A DNA stretch of 64,000 nt from Pontibacter roseus DSM 17521 (GTDB lineage: Bacteria; Bacteroidota; Bacteroidia; Cytophagales; Hymenobacteraceae), in contig NZ_KB890765.1 in NCBI RefSeq assembly GCF_000373265.1, forward strand, positions 370,685 to 434,684. The letters run 5' to 3'. The notes beneath the pieces were generated by a model. The model saw only the letters and a list, made by a program, of their open reading frames with translations. It did no database searches and was not told the DNA's origin. Shown here piece by piece: positions 8,797 to 18,300 of the stretch; within the stretch, counting starts at the first letter, position 1; every line of letters starts with the position of its first letter. The position numbers were made by a program, and so were the translations under genes.

Positions 8797-9330
8797 TGTT
8801 TCATAGTTTCGCCTGTCCGGCGGGGACTTACTTTTTTCCTTGATGAAAATCGAGGGCCCCTACCCCCAAAGTAGGCAAAAAAATCAAGACGCTTTTTTGA
8901 ACTCGCTGACCGCTCTGGCAAAAAATCGTCAGCGGTGCACCTGGCTCAGGCCGCTGCTTCGTAGCTGAGGTTGTAAGCATGTCTGCTATACCTGTCGGCT
9001 ATACCTATACTCAGTCTTAGACTGCTACACCTGCTCACCCTCCCACATCATTCCATCCCATTTCTGTCATTCCGACGAAAGGAGGAATCTGTTACCCTAG
9101 CCACCGCCGGTGCGAGCGCAGCGGGAACCGGCGGTGAGACATGCTAGCAGTTCGTAACCGGTGTCTTCCTCACCGCCCTCACAAAAGCCGCATCTGCGCT
9201 GGCGCTGGATGTGCGGCAGGTATGGTATGAGATTCCTCCTTTAGTCGGAATGACAGTGGGTGTGTACTTCCCCCTGTGGTAATTCATTCATGGGAATCCC
9301 CTTCTGAGAGGGGCAGGGGTGGTTGCACCC
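8797..9330 (-). repeat. Composite intergenic repeat, copy 1 (modules B-A-C)
   Basis: The spacer 8714-9386 carries no gene but holds the inverted copy of a composite repeat also found at 34741-35310 and 43696-44203. Module B (about 8797-8944) matches the others at its ends (TTGTTTCAT...GCCTGTCCGGCGGG and CGGTGCACCTGG) and contains AAAAATCAAGACGC. Module A (9065-9255) has long terminal inverted repeats. Module C (about 9295-9330) includes GAGAGGGGCAGGGGTGG. Compared with the other copies, the hairpin of module B here is disrupted by about 18 extra bases. The modules are separated by about 120 bp carrying two CTATACCT sites. Confidence 0.85.
9065..9255 (-). repeat. Module A inverted-repeat element, copy 1
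   Basis: This 191-bp element has 26-bp terminal inverted repeats (9065-9090 beginning TGTCATTCCGACGAAAGG, and 9230-9255) with one mismatch (TTTAGTCGG for TTTCGTCGG). It lies in the opposite orientation to the copies at 34839, 43775 and 58569. Inside are a GC-rich hairpin (CACCGCCGGT ... ACCGGCGGTG) and a second weaker one. It encodes no plausible protein. Confidence 0.88.
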
Positions 9331-9386
9331 GCAACTGCAGGACATCCCTTTGCTGTGAAGCCCCAAAATTAATACATTCAAAACCG

Positions 9387-10565
9387 CTACTCCCCATCCA
9401 CGCCGAACTTGTAAATCGTTGTCTCGCTGTACTTCTCTCCCGGGCGCAGGATGGCGGAAGGGAAGCTCTCCTGGTTCGGGGAGTCCGGATAGTGCTGCGC
9501 CTCCAGGCACAAACCAGCGTAGCGATCATAGGTCGTGTTGTTGTGGCCGGTCAGCTTGCCGTCGAGGTGGTAGGCGGTGTAGAGCTGGATGCCGGGCTGT
9601 GTGGTGTGCACCTCCATCACGCGGCCTGTGGCTGGGTCTTCTAGCGTGGCGGCGCGTGTCAGTTTGTCTCCGCCTTCGCGTACCACATAGTTCAGGTCAT
9701 AGCCGTAGCCCTGCAGGTTGTTGATGCGGTCGCCTACCGACTGCGGTTCAGTGAAATCGTAGGGTGTGCCTTCCACAGGTGCGAGCTCTCCGGTAGGTAT
9801 CAGCATTTTGTCGGTGGCCGTGTACTGGTCAGCATGGATGGTCAACACATGTTTCAGGATGTCCTTTTCCTTACCGGCACTCAGGTTGAAATAGCTGTGG
9901 TTGGTCAGGTTGACTGGCGTGGCTTTGTCGGCGGTGGCTTCGTACTCTATCCTCAGGCCATTGTCATCGGTGAGGGTATAGGTCACCACGGCGCGCAGGT
10001 TGCCTGGGTAGCCCTCCTCGCCGTCCCGGCTCACGTAGGTCAGGCGGATGGCGTTCTGGTCGTGCAAATCCTCTGCTGTCCAGACCACACGGTCGAAGCC
10101 GATGTTGCCGCCGTGCAGGTGGTTGGGCGCGTCATTGGTGGCCAGTTTGTACTCCTGCCCGTCTAAGGTGAACCTGCCTTTGGCGATGCGGTTGGCGTAG
10201 CGCCCCACCACGCCCCCGAAGTGCGGGTCGTTGGGCACGTAGCCGTCCACGCTGTCAAAACCGAGCGCGACTTCGCCGAGGTTGCCGTCTCGGTCAGGTG
10301 TCATGATGGAGGTGACGATGGCGCCGTAGTTGGTGATTTTCACAGTCATGCCTGTGGCATTGGTCAGGGTAAAGAGCCTGACTTCCTGCCCGTCGGGGGC
10401 GGTGCCGAAGGGTTCGCTTTTGATGTTCATGGTCACTGCTTCGTCTGTTGATATGGTCTGTTCGTTTTGCTGTTCGGGGCTGGAGCAGCCGGATATACCA
10501 GCGGAACTGAGCCCCCCGAAAAGTGCGAACGCAAGGAGAGTGTTTCTCCAGATATGGTTTTTCAT
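9387..10565 (-). CDS. galM: Aldose 1-epimerase (mutarotase), lipoprotein form
   Basis: Aldose 1-epimerase interconverts alpha and beta anomers of glucose, galactose and related sugars. The 392-residue protein has family hallmarks: GGVVGRYANRIAKG, NHLHGG, the general-acid histidine in NLTNHSYFNL (H223) and the catalytic glutamate in LCLEAQHYPDSPNQ (E355). Unlike cytosolic GalM it starts with a lipoprotein signal (SAGISGC, Cys27), so it should work in the periplasm or at the outer membrane. The ATG at 10565 was preferred over 10586 because the signal peptide starts there. It follows the GH13 gene by about 50 bp and is probably co-transcribed, which fits anomer equilibration of released glucose or maltose. 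Confidence 0.93.
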   Translation of the reverse strand: MKNHIWRNTLLAFALFGGLSSAGISGCSSPEQQNEQTISTDEAVTMNIKSEPFGTAPDGQEVRLFTLTNATGMTVKITNYGAIVTSIMTPDRDGNLGEVALGFDSVDGYVPNDPHFGGVVGRYANRIAKGRFTLDGQEYKLATNDAPNHLHGGNIGFDRVVWTAEDLHDQNAIRLTYVSRDGEEGYPGNLRAVVTYTLTDDNGLRIEYEATADKATPVNLTNHSYFNLSAGKEKDILKHVLTIHADQYTATDKMLIPTGELAPVEGTPYDFTEPQSVGDRINNLQGYGYDLNYVVREGGDKLTRAATLEDPATGRVMEVHTTQPGIQLYTAYHLDGKLTGHNNTTYDRYAGLCLEAQHYPDSPNQESFPSAILRPGEKYSETTIYKFGVDGE

Positions 10566-10617
10566 AAGCGCGCTTGCTGCTATCAAATCTACTAAAGTAA
10601 AGGTATAGGAACGGTGC

Positions 10618-12219
10618 TTATTTTTTCAGCACCAGAGTGCTGTAGGCGGGCAGTTGCACCGTGCCCTTCGCCTGCTGCGCGTTGTTGTGCCGGAACATCA
10701 CCTGGGTATAGGCTTTCAGGTTATCAGGAAGGGTGACATTGGCCGCTGAACCGGACACGTTGTGCAGCACCAGCACGTTGTCATTTTCGTGCGTGCGCAG
10801 GAAAGCGCTTACAGCGCGGTTGTCCAGGGGAACGGGCTCTATGGCACCCAAGGTCAGGGCCGGGCTGCTGTTACGCAGCTTTATCAGCGTTTTGTAGTGG
10901 TTCAGCAATGAGGTTTTGTCTTTTTCCTGCACGGCGACCGGCCTTACCGTCTGCTCGGTGCTGTTCTGGGGCTCCATCCAGGTGGTGCGGCAGGCGTCCT
11001 TCTCCTTCACGTCCCACAGGAACGGCTCCCGGATTTGCTCGTCCGGCTTCTTGCCCAGCATACCTATTTCCTCGCCGTAGTAGATGTAAGGGGAGCCAGG
11101 CAAGGTAAGTAGGAGCGAGGCGCCTGTTTTGGCCTTGTTCATGTCGCTGTTCACTTCGCTCATGATGCGGTTCTGGTCGTGGTTACTCAGGATGGTGGCG
11201 TCCACGAAATCGGGGTTCACGTTCTGGTAAGCTCCTATGATGCGGTCGTGGTGGATAGCCAGTGAGTCGCCGGTACCATTTTTAAGGGCGTCCAGAATTT
11301 TCCAGCTCATCTCGAAGTTGAACAGAGCCGGCAGGCCCTTGGTATAAGGCGCTACGACATCGGCCTCTGCCCATACTTCGCCCACCAGGTATACATCGGG
11401 CTTCACCTTACGCATCTCCGCCAGAAACTCTTCCCAGAACTGGTGGTTGTCCTGCTGCCGGTCATCGGTGAAGATATGGCGGGCGGCGTCGAGCCGGAAC
11501 CCATCCACCCCCACTTCCTCCAGCCAGAACCGCCCGATTTTATAGGCTTCCTCCCGCACTTTCGGGTTATCGAAGTTCAGGTCGGGCATACCACCCCAGA
11601 AGTAGCCGAAGTACTTGTAATCGCTGCCGGGTACGCTGTGCCAATGGTTCACGTTGTGGGAGTCATCGCCGGTGGTCTTGCCTTCGCTCTGGGTCTGCGG
11701 GTCGTCTTTGTGCGCCCATACATAGTAGTCGCGGTAGGGGCTGTTTGCATCTTTGGCGGCGGCCTTGAACCAAGGGTGGTCGCTGCCGGAATGGTTGAGC
11801 ACCAGGTCAATTACCACGTTGATGCCGCGCTTGTGCGCCTCTGCGACAAACTCCTTGAAATCCGCCATGGTGCCGTAATCGGGGTGGATGCCGTAGTAGT
11901 CGGTCACGTCGTATTTGTGGTAGGAAGGAGAGGGGCTTATCGGCATCAGCCAGATGCCTTCTATACCTAATTGTTTCAGGTAATCGAGCTTGGAGGTCAT
12001 GCCTTTGATGTCGCCGATGCCGTCGTTGTTGGAGTCGCAGAAGGACTGCACGAATATCTCATAGGAGACGCCGCGCGGCCAGTCACTTGCTTTGGCGGCG
12101 TGCGTAACAGGTGGCTGCTGGTTGCCGTTGTCGGCCTGCTGCGCCGGGGTGCTGCAGCCTACTATCAGGTATAGCGCAGGCAGGAGCAGCAGGTGCTGAA
12201 ATAAGCTTCGTTTCTTCAT
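10618..12219 (-). CDS. GH13 alpha-amylase family lipoprotein
   Basis: This 533-residue glycoside hydrolase has a lipobox (YLIVGC, Cys22), so it is predicted to be anchored at the envelope. The four GH13 signature regions are clear: DLVLNHSG (about 138-145), DGFRLDAARH with nucleophile D244, VGEVWAE with acid/base E281, and LSNHDQN with D348. The C-terminal 70 residues form the usual beta-sheet domain C. The length and the domain order suggest an oligosaccharide-active enzyme (alpha-glucosidase, oligo-1,6-glucosidase or maltogenic type) rather than a large endo-amylase. It lies downstream of susE behind a hairpin and a 390-bp spacer, and is followed closely by galM. Confidence 0.93.
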   Translation of the reverse strand: MKKRSLFQHLLLLPALYLIVGCSTPAQQADNGNQQPPVTHAAKASDWPRGVSYEIFVQSFCDSNNDGIGDIKGMTSKLDYLKQLGIEGIWLMPISPSPSYHKYDVTDYYGIHPDYGTMADFKEFVAEAHKRGINVVIDLVLNHSGSDHPWFKAAAKDANSPYRDYYVWAHKDDPQTQSEGKTTGDDSHNVNHWHSVPGSDYKYFGYFWGGMPDLNFDNPKVREEAYKIGRFWLEEVGVDGFRLDAARHIFTDDRQQDNHQFWEEFLAEMRKVKPDVYLVGEVWAEADVVAPYTKGLPALFNFEMSWKILDALKNGTGDSLAIHHDRIIGAYQNVNPDFVDATILSNHDQNRIMSEVNSDMNKAKTGASLLLTLPGSPYIYYGEEIGMLGKKPDEQIREPFLWDVKEKDACRTTWMEPQNSTEQTVRPVAVQEKDKTSLLNHYKTLIKLRNSSPALTLGAIEPVPLDNRAVSAFLRTHENDNVLVLHNVSGSAANVTLPDNLKAYTQVMFRHNNAQQAKGTVQLPAYSTLVLKK

Positions 12220-12424
12220 GGTTGTTCTTGGCTTGCGTGTCAGTTGTTCGTCATGTTGCGGTCGGTATACCTGGGTAAACGATTGTCATATTCCTGCCCC
12301 CTTCGAAAAAGGATTTTTCCTGCGCCATGTCACTTGTAAAAATGTTGATTTATTTGCTGGTGATGTACTATGCTTCCTAATCTGCTTCGGTGATGTTATT
12401 CAAGGTGCCTATACTTCCGATAGC

Positions 12425-12445
12425 GCGGTGCTGCGGCAGTACCGC
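12425..12445. promoter_or_regulatory. Hairpin in the spacer upstream of the GH13-galM pair
   Basis: The 390-bp spacer 12220-12609 has no plausible gene. About 206 bp upstream of the GH13 start lies GCGGTGCTG-CGG-CAGTACCGC, a 9-bp dyad with one mispair on the DNA (a wobble pair as plus-strand RNA). It could be a leader hairpin, an operator or a chance dyad. No clear TAnnTTTG promoter was found nearby. Confidence 0.3.
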
Positions 12446-12547
12446 AACGCTGAGCAGGGCAACCAGCAGGTGCGAAGCTATCGGGACTGTAGAAAAGCTT
12501 CATGCTTTCGAAATCAATTTTTGAAAAAGACGCCATACTAATTTGAA

Positions 12548-12579
12548 ACAAGCCCGGCAACAGGTATTGCCGGGCTTGT
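12548..12579 (-). terminator. Hairpin downstream of susE
   Basis: A perfect 13-bp stem (12548-12560 with 12567-12579) with a 6-base loop lies 30 bp past the susE stop. It separates the susCDE transcript from the downstream GH13-galM genes, probably as a partial or complete terminator. The T-run on the minus strand is short (GTTTCAAAT). Confidence 0.7.
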
Positions 12580-12609
12580 GAAGAGTTGTTTAAAAATCAG
12601 GCGAATGCT

Positions 12610-13698
12610 TTATTTCTCAATGAAGACATAGTGCCCGGTCAGGTCGTTGAACAGGATGGTATAGGTGCCGGCCGTCACTTTCAGGTTCTCGTTGCCCTGC
12701 GAAGTTTTTCCGAAAATCTCCGCCTCTTTTCCTTTCGGTGCGCCCCAGTTCACGTCCCAGTTGGGGGCGTGTCTGAACTTGAGCTCGGTATCTTCGGCAA
12801 AGGTATAGTCGATGGTCCAGGCGTGCGGATTGAAGGCTGATTTAGTCATCGGCTCAATGTCGCCCCAACCGTTGAACGCCCCAATGATGCCGACAGATGG
12901 GAAAGTTCGGGCACTGGCTGCATTGTATGGCTCGATGGAATAGGTGTTGTTGCGCAGGTCCAGGTTGACGGTGTAGAAACCAGCGGCCGGAATGGTAAAG
13001 GTGCCCGGGTCCGGGTCCTGTTCGGTCTCCCGGAAGGCTATGCCGTTGCTGCCGTTGTTGCCCCACTGTGGCGCCCACTTGCCTTTCACGCCCAGGAACT
13101 TCAGGCCACCAGCCTTCAACGGACCGGTGTAGGTATAGACGAACACATCCTCTTCGCTGCGGTACATGGGCGTTGCCTGAGTCTGGTCCCAGCCGAATTC
13201 TGTCGCGTCACCCACCAGGTACACGGTGGCATACGGGGGAGCAGAGAGGTATGGCGTCACGTTGAGGGTCGTCACATTGGAGAAAACCGGGTCAACGAAC
13301 TCAGACACCTCTCCCTTGAGTCGTACGTCCACCTCATTTTCGGCAAAGCCCGTGATGGGCAGGCGGTTCAGCAGGCTGTTCAGCTCGGCCACGGTGAAGG
13401 TTTTCTCCATGGTATAGCCCAGGTCGCTCTCCACCGGCGCAGCAAAGTTGTTGCCTTTTATGTCCAGTTGCAGGGTATACCTGACGGCGGCGTCAAAGCC
13501 ATAATCTGCCTGTGACCAGCGGAGGGTGACGGCTTCTTCTCCCGCCTCCTCTTCCAGCAACACCAGGTCAGTGGAGGAGGCCGTGAGGGCAGGGGCGGCA
13601 CCTGCGTTCAGCACCACCCGGTCCTCGTCTTTCTCGCAGGAGAAAAGCACGAGCGAGAGCGCGCTGAGAAGGAATATCTTGTTTATCCACGTTTTCAT
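12610..13698 (-). CDS. SusE/SusF-like outer-membrane starch-binding lipoprotein
   Basis: This 362-residue lipoprotein (LVLFSC, Cys21) has the SusE layout. An N-terminal immunoglobulin-like domain (residues about 25-135) includes the SusE phrase VTLRWSQADYGFDAAVRYTLQLD. Two starch-binding modules follow, at about 145-250 (VYLVGDATEFGWDQ ... YTYTGPLKAGGLKFLG) and 260-362 (VGIIGAFNGWGDIEPM ... LKFRHAPNWDVNWG). SusE/F proteins sit on the cell surface and hold alpha-glucans for the SusCD transporter. It is the third gene after susC and susD, 69 bp from susD. The start M-K-T-W is the only sensible one with the signal peptide. Confidence 0.92.
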   Translation of the reverse strand: MKTWINKIFLLSALSLVLFSCEKDEDRVVLNAGAAPALTASSTDLVLLEEEAGEEAVTLRWSQADYGFDAAVRYTLQLDIKGNNFAAPVESDLGYTMEKTFTVAELNSLLNRLPITGFAENEVDVRLKGEVSEFVDPVFSNVTTLNVTPYLSAPPYATVYLVGDATEFGWDQTQATPMYRSEEDVFVYTYTGPLKAGGLKFLGVKGKWAPQWGNNGSNGIAFRETEQDPDPGTFTIPAAGFYTVNLDLRNNTYSIEPYNAASARTFPSVGIIGAFNGWGDIEPMTKSAFNPHAWTIDYTFAEDTELKFRHAPNWDVNWGAPKGKEAEIFGKTSQGNENLKVTAGTYTILFNDLTGHYVFIEK

Positions 13699-13767
13699 TT
13701 GAAGGCTATTTAAAGTGATTGTATGGAAGGAACAGGTATAGACCTTAAATCTATACCTGCCTTGCCG

Positions 13768-15360
13768 TTATCTGTAATTCGGGTTCTGCACCAGGTTCGG
13801 GTTGGCAATCACGTCGTCAGTCGGCAGCGGGAAGAGCACCCGGAAGTCCTCCACGGCCCTGCCACCGGGCACGCCACCTTTCCATGGCCACAGGTAGTTG
13901 GCACCCGTGAACCGGCCAAAGCGAATCAGGTCGGTGCGGCGGTGGGCCTCCCAGCTGAGTTCGCGCGCGCGCTCATCTATGATGAAGTCGAGCGTGAGTT
14001 GGCCCTGCGTGATGTTGCCGCTTGTGCCGCCGTAGGCCCTGCGGCGCAGTTGGTTCACCAGGTCCAGGGCCTCAGCGGCGGAGCCGCCGCCACCTCTGAG
14101 CACCGCCTCGGCATACATCAAGTATACGTCACCTAGTCGGAACATCGGGAAGTCGGTGTCAGGGAAGGCACCGGTTGAGTGAGAGCCCTTCTGTCCGGTG
14201 GAGGTTACGTTCCGGTACTTGGTGATAGGGTAGCCCTCGGTGAACTCACCAATCTGGTTGATTTCCAGGCTGTGCCCCCGTGTGTGGAACATGGCGCGCT
14301 TGTCCTGCCCGTTGCCCGGGAACAGGTTCACGATGGCTGCGGTGGTGCGCAATCCGGCCCAGCCGCCTTCGATACCAAATGTATCTTTCTCCATAGTAGG
14401 GCCGACAGGAGCGTGCGTGAGGTAGGTCATGCCGCCGAAGGTCTGGGTTCGGGTACCGTCAAACGCGATGGGGAAGATGATTTCGGGGGACTTATGATTG
14501 TCTGCCCGGAACAGGTTGCCGTACCGTGGCTCCAGGCTGAACTGACCGGAGTCAATCACCTTCTTGGCGTAGGTAGCTGCTTCCGCATACTTGGGCTGGC
14601 CCGTGTATACCTCTGCGTTCAGGTATAGCTTGGAGAGGAGGGTCCAGGCGGCGGCCTGGTCTGCCCGGCCATACTCGTTGGTGCCGGCCGGAGCCAGTGC
14701 GTTCTCAATCTCCAGCAGTTCCTTTTCTACATAGCTGAAGAGCCTTTCACGGGTGACAGGCTCCGGGAAGAAAGCTCCTACACTGTTAGTGTCCGTTACG
14801 AACGGAACACCGCCACCATACAAATCCAGGGCGTGCCAGTAGCTCAGGGCTCTCAGGAAGCGGGCTTCGGCACGGTAGGTATTAGCCGTCTCCTGGTTGG
14901 TTCCCGTTATGCCGCGGTCATTCAGGCGGTCATCGGACAGCTCCCGGATGAACTCGTTGGTGAGCGACACCTGATAGTAGATGCGGCTGAACATGGCCGT
15001 CACGAACTGGTTGTTCGGCGTCCAGTTCATGGCATGCAGGTTCGGGAGGCCGGCATCGCCCCAGCCAATCACCGCCTCATCGGTGGTCAATTCCTGCAAC
15101 TGCCAGTACTGGCGCAGGTAACTCGAGAAGCCCTCATCGCCGCCCAGAATGTCGGGGTTGCCGGCAGGGCCCTGCTGGCCTGTCACGGCATAGCCGGCGT
15201 ACATCTTGGCCAGCACCTGCTTGTAGTTGTTGAAGTCGTTGTACACCGTGGCGGAGGTCACCTCGTAAGGCGGCACCTGGTCCAGGTCATCGGTACAGGC
15301 TGCGATGGAGAACGCCATCATACCTGCCAGCAAAATCTTCTTTATGTATTTCGTTATCAT
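13768..15360 (-). CDS. susD: SusD/RagB-family nutrient-binding outer-membrane lipoprotein
   Basis: SusD-type lipoproteins cap the SusC barrel and deliver oligosaccharides. This 530-residue protein has a lipobox (FSIAAC, Cys22), the TPR-like helical N-terminal half (DDLDQVPPYEVTSATVYNDFNNYKQVLAKMYAGY), the DEAVIGWGD segment and the C-terminal RagB/SusD region (FRLGDVYLMYAEAVLRGGG; LDFIIDERARELSWEAHRRTDLIRFG). The length is typical. It starts 15 bp after the susC stop, so the two are co-transcribed and probably translated in matched amounts. The specific glycan is inferred to be an alpha-glucan from the GH13 and SusE neighbours. Confidence 0.95.
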   Translation of the reverse strand: MITKYIKKILLAGMMAFSIAACTDDLDQVPPYEVTSATVYNDFNNYKQVLAKMYAGYAVTGQQGPAGNPDILGGDEGFSSYLRQYWQLQELTTDEAVIGWGDAGLPNLHAMNWTPNNQFVTAMFSRIYYQVSLTNEFIRELSDDRLNDRGITGTNQETANTYRAEARFLRALSYWHALDLYGGGVPFVTDTNSVGAFFPEPVTRERLFSYVEKELLEIENALAPAGTNEYGRADQAAAWTLLSKLYLNAEVYTGQPKYAEAATYAKKVIDSGQFSLEPRYGNLFRADNHKSPEIIFPIAFDGTRTQTFGGMTYLTHAPVGPTMEKDTFGIEGGWAGLRTTAAIVNLFPGNGQDKRAMFHTRGHSLEINQIGEFTEGYPITKYRNVTSTGQKGSHSTGAFPDTDFPMFRLGDVYLMYAEAVLRGGGGSAAEALDLVNQLRRRAYGGTSGNITQGQLTLDFIIDERARELSWEAHRRTDLIRFGRFTGANYLWPWKGGVPGGRAVEDFRVLFPLPTDDVIANPNLVQNPNYR

Positions 15361-15375
15361 CTTTTCGGGCTTTTG

Positions 15376-18300
15376 TTATTGGAAGTCAATGTTCAGACCC
15401 AGGGAGTAGATGCGGGGCCGTGGATAGAAGTTGTTGTCGATGCCAGAGGCCACCTCAGGGTCAAGGCCAGAGTACTTGGTAATTACGAACAGGTTCTGAC
15501 CGGTAGCCGTTGCCCTCAGGTTGATTCTGTCGTTCAGCACGCTGCCGAAGTTATAGCCCAGGTTCAGGTTGTCCATGCGCAGGAAGGAGGCGTTCTCCAC
15601 GAAGTAATCCGAGAATAGACGCTCCGATTGCTCACCCACAAAGCCGGTCTCCCGCACGTTTGTAGGTATGGTGAGCAGGTAGCCGGGCCAGTCCAGGTTG
15701 TTGTAGAAGGCATTGGCCGCGTTGATGTTGTTGTACACATAGTTGCCGATGTTGGCACGCAGCACAAAGCCCAGGCTCCACTTGTCGTAGGCGAGCTGGG
15801 AGCTGAAGCCCAGGAACACTTTCGGGTCAATGCTCTTGTAGCGGTAGAGGTCATCGTCCGAGAAGCTGCCATCCTGGCTCAGGTCAGCATACAGTCGCTC
15901 TATCGGCCTGCCGTTTTGGTCGTATACCTGCTTGTACACATAGAACGCGTTGCGGGGGAAGCCCACGGAGTTGATTTGAATCTGGTTGCCCACGCCGCCG
16001 CCAATGCCACCTACCCGGAAGCCGATGGAGGTCCCATCGTCGGGTACCCTGCTCAGGTTCGTGATTTCATTCTCGTTGTAGGTGCCGTTGAAAGAGAGGT
16101 CCCAGCGCACGCGTTCGGTGCTGATGGCCGCGAAGTTCAGGATGGCCTCCACGCCTCTGTTCTCCAGGTTGCCTACGTTGGTGAAGAGGCGGTTGGTCAG
16201 GTTGGAACCTGCCGGTACTTGAATTTCAGCTAGCAGGTCTTTCGTCTTCTTGAAATAGTAGTCCAAGCTACCGGACACCCTGCCGTTCAGGATTCCGAAG
16301 TCCAGGCCGGCGTTCCAGGTCTCTGTCTCTTCCCATTTGATGTTCTCATCATAGCCGGCAGGCCGGAGGGTGGAGTAGAATTGGTCACCCAACTGGTACT
16401 GCGCCTCGTTGTTGCTGAACGCATAGCGCGGCAGGTATGGGTAGTACGGACCGATGTCCTGCTGGCCCGTCACGCCGTAGCCGAGCCTGAGTTTCAGTTC
16501 AGAAATGGCAGCCACGTCTTTGAGGAAAGCCTCCTCATTGATTCGCCAACCAAGGGCAAGGGCTGGGAAGGTACCCCAGCGGTTGTCCGGGCTGAATCGG
16601 GAGGAGCCATCCCGACGGATGGTAGCGGTTAGGAGGTAGCGGTCCCTGAAGGTATAGTTCAGCCTGCCGAAGAAGGAGATGAGCACGTTGGTGAACTCAT
16701 TGGGTATAGGCGCTTGCGTAATGGTATCACCAGCGAAGTTCACCGTGGCAAACGGGGGTATTTCTGTATTGAACTTCTGGTAAGAGTAACCTCCCGTCAG
16801 GTCCACACGGCCGAAGGTGGCGTAGTCTTTCGCATAGTTCAGGTAGAAGTCCAGGAGGTTGTTGGTCTTTTTCTGCTCATACTGAGAAATGCTACCGCCT
16901 TGCGCATACACAGAGGCCAGCGTAGGAGGCAGCGTCACAGAGCCTTCGCCTTTGGAGACGTCGTAGCCCAGGTTCAGATTGGCGCGCAGGTCTGGCAGGA
17001 AATGCAGCTTGTAGTCGAGCTGTAAGTTGCCGATGCTTCTTCTCACCTCGCTGCGGTCGTTGCGTTGTTCCAGCATACTCAGCGGGTTGCGGGGAGCCAG
17101 TGTGTTAATGCCACTGCCTTCCATCCACTCAAAGTAGCCACCAAATGCGTTGCCTTCTTGGTAAACAGGCTGAGTTGGGTCAAAGGTCACTGCTGAGCCA
17201 ATGGCGCCTTCATCGGCAAACCTGTTCTTGGCCAGGGAGCCTTTCACGTTCAAGTTTATCTTCAGGTGGTCATCCAGGAAAGAGGGGTTGAGGCTGAGGG
17301 AACCAGTTGTTCTTTTCACCCGGGATGTCTTCAAAACTCCTTCCTGGTCTAGGTGACCGATGGACACCCGGTAAGGCAGTGTATTGACAGAGCCGCTCAC
17401 GCTCAGGTTGTTATCCGTTGTGAAAGCGTTCTGGTAGATGAGGTCCTGCCAGTCGGTGTTGGCGTTGCCTAGCAGGGCTCGGCTTCCTGGAAGGGCATAT
17501 TGATTGACGGCTGCACGGTATTCATCACCGGTCAGCACATCCACGGTTTCGGTCACCTCAGCCAGTGATGCCTGCGAGCTCAGGCTGACGCGCATCTTGT
17601 CTCCGGCGCGGCCCTTTTTGGTTGTGATGATGATAACACCGTTGGAGGCACGGGAACCGTAAATGGCCGTGGCCGAGGCATCTTTGAGCACGTTGAAAGT
17701 CTCAATGTCATTCGGGTTGATCATCGACAGGGGGTTTGCGGAGCCCGATATACTGGCATTGTCCACGGGCACGCCGTCAATCACCACGAGCGGGTCGTTG
17801 CTGGCGTTGAGCGAGGAGCCACCGCGTATGCGGATGCGGCTGCCGGCGCCCGGCGCACCGCTGTTGGAGGTGATTTGCACCCCGGCCACTTTACCGGCAA
17901 TGAGCTGCTCTGGCGTGGTGATGTTACCTTGCTGAAAATCTTCCTCCGAAACAACGGTCACCGAGCCGGTCAGGTCTTCTTTTCGCTGGGTACCATAACC
18001 TACCACCACTACTTCCTGCAGCGCCTTGGCGTCTGTTTGCATGGTCACGTTGATGGTAGACTGGTTGTTGATAGGCACCTGTTGGGTGGTGTAGCCGATG
18101 AAGGAGAATACCAATGTGCCACCGGAGGCAGGTACCGGAAGCGTGAACTCGCCGTTGGCATTGGTGGAGGTGCCGCGGGTGGTGCCCTGCAGCACAACCG
18201 TCACGCCAGGCAATCCTTCGCCGGTTTCGTCCAACACGCGGCCGCTCACGGCCACGTCCTGCACCACGTCAGCGGCGGGCATTGCCACAGGCCGGGCAAT

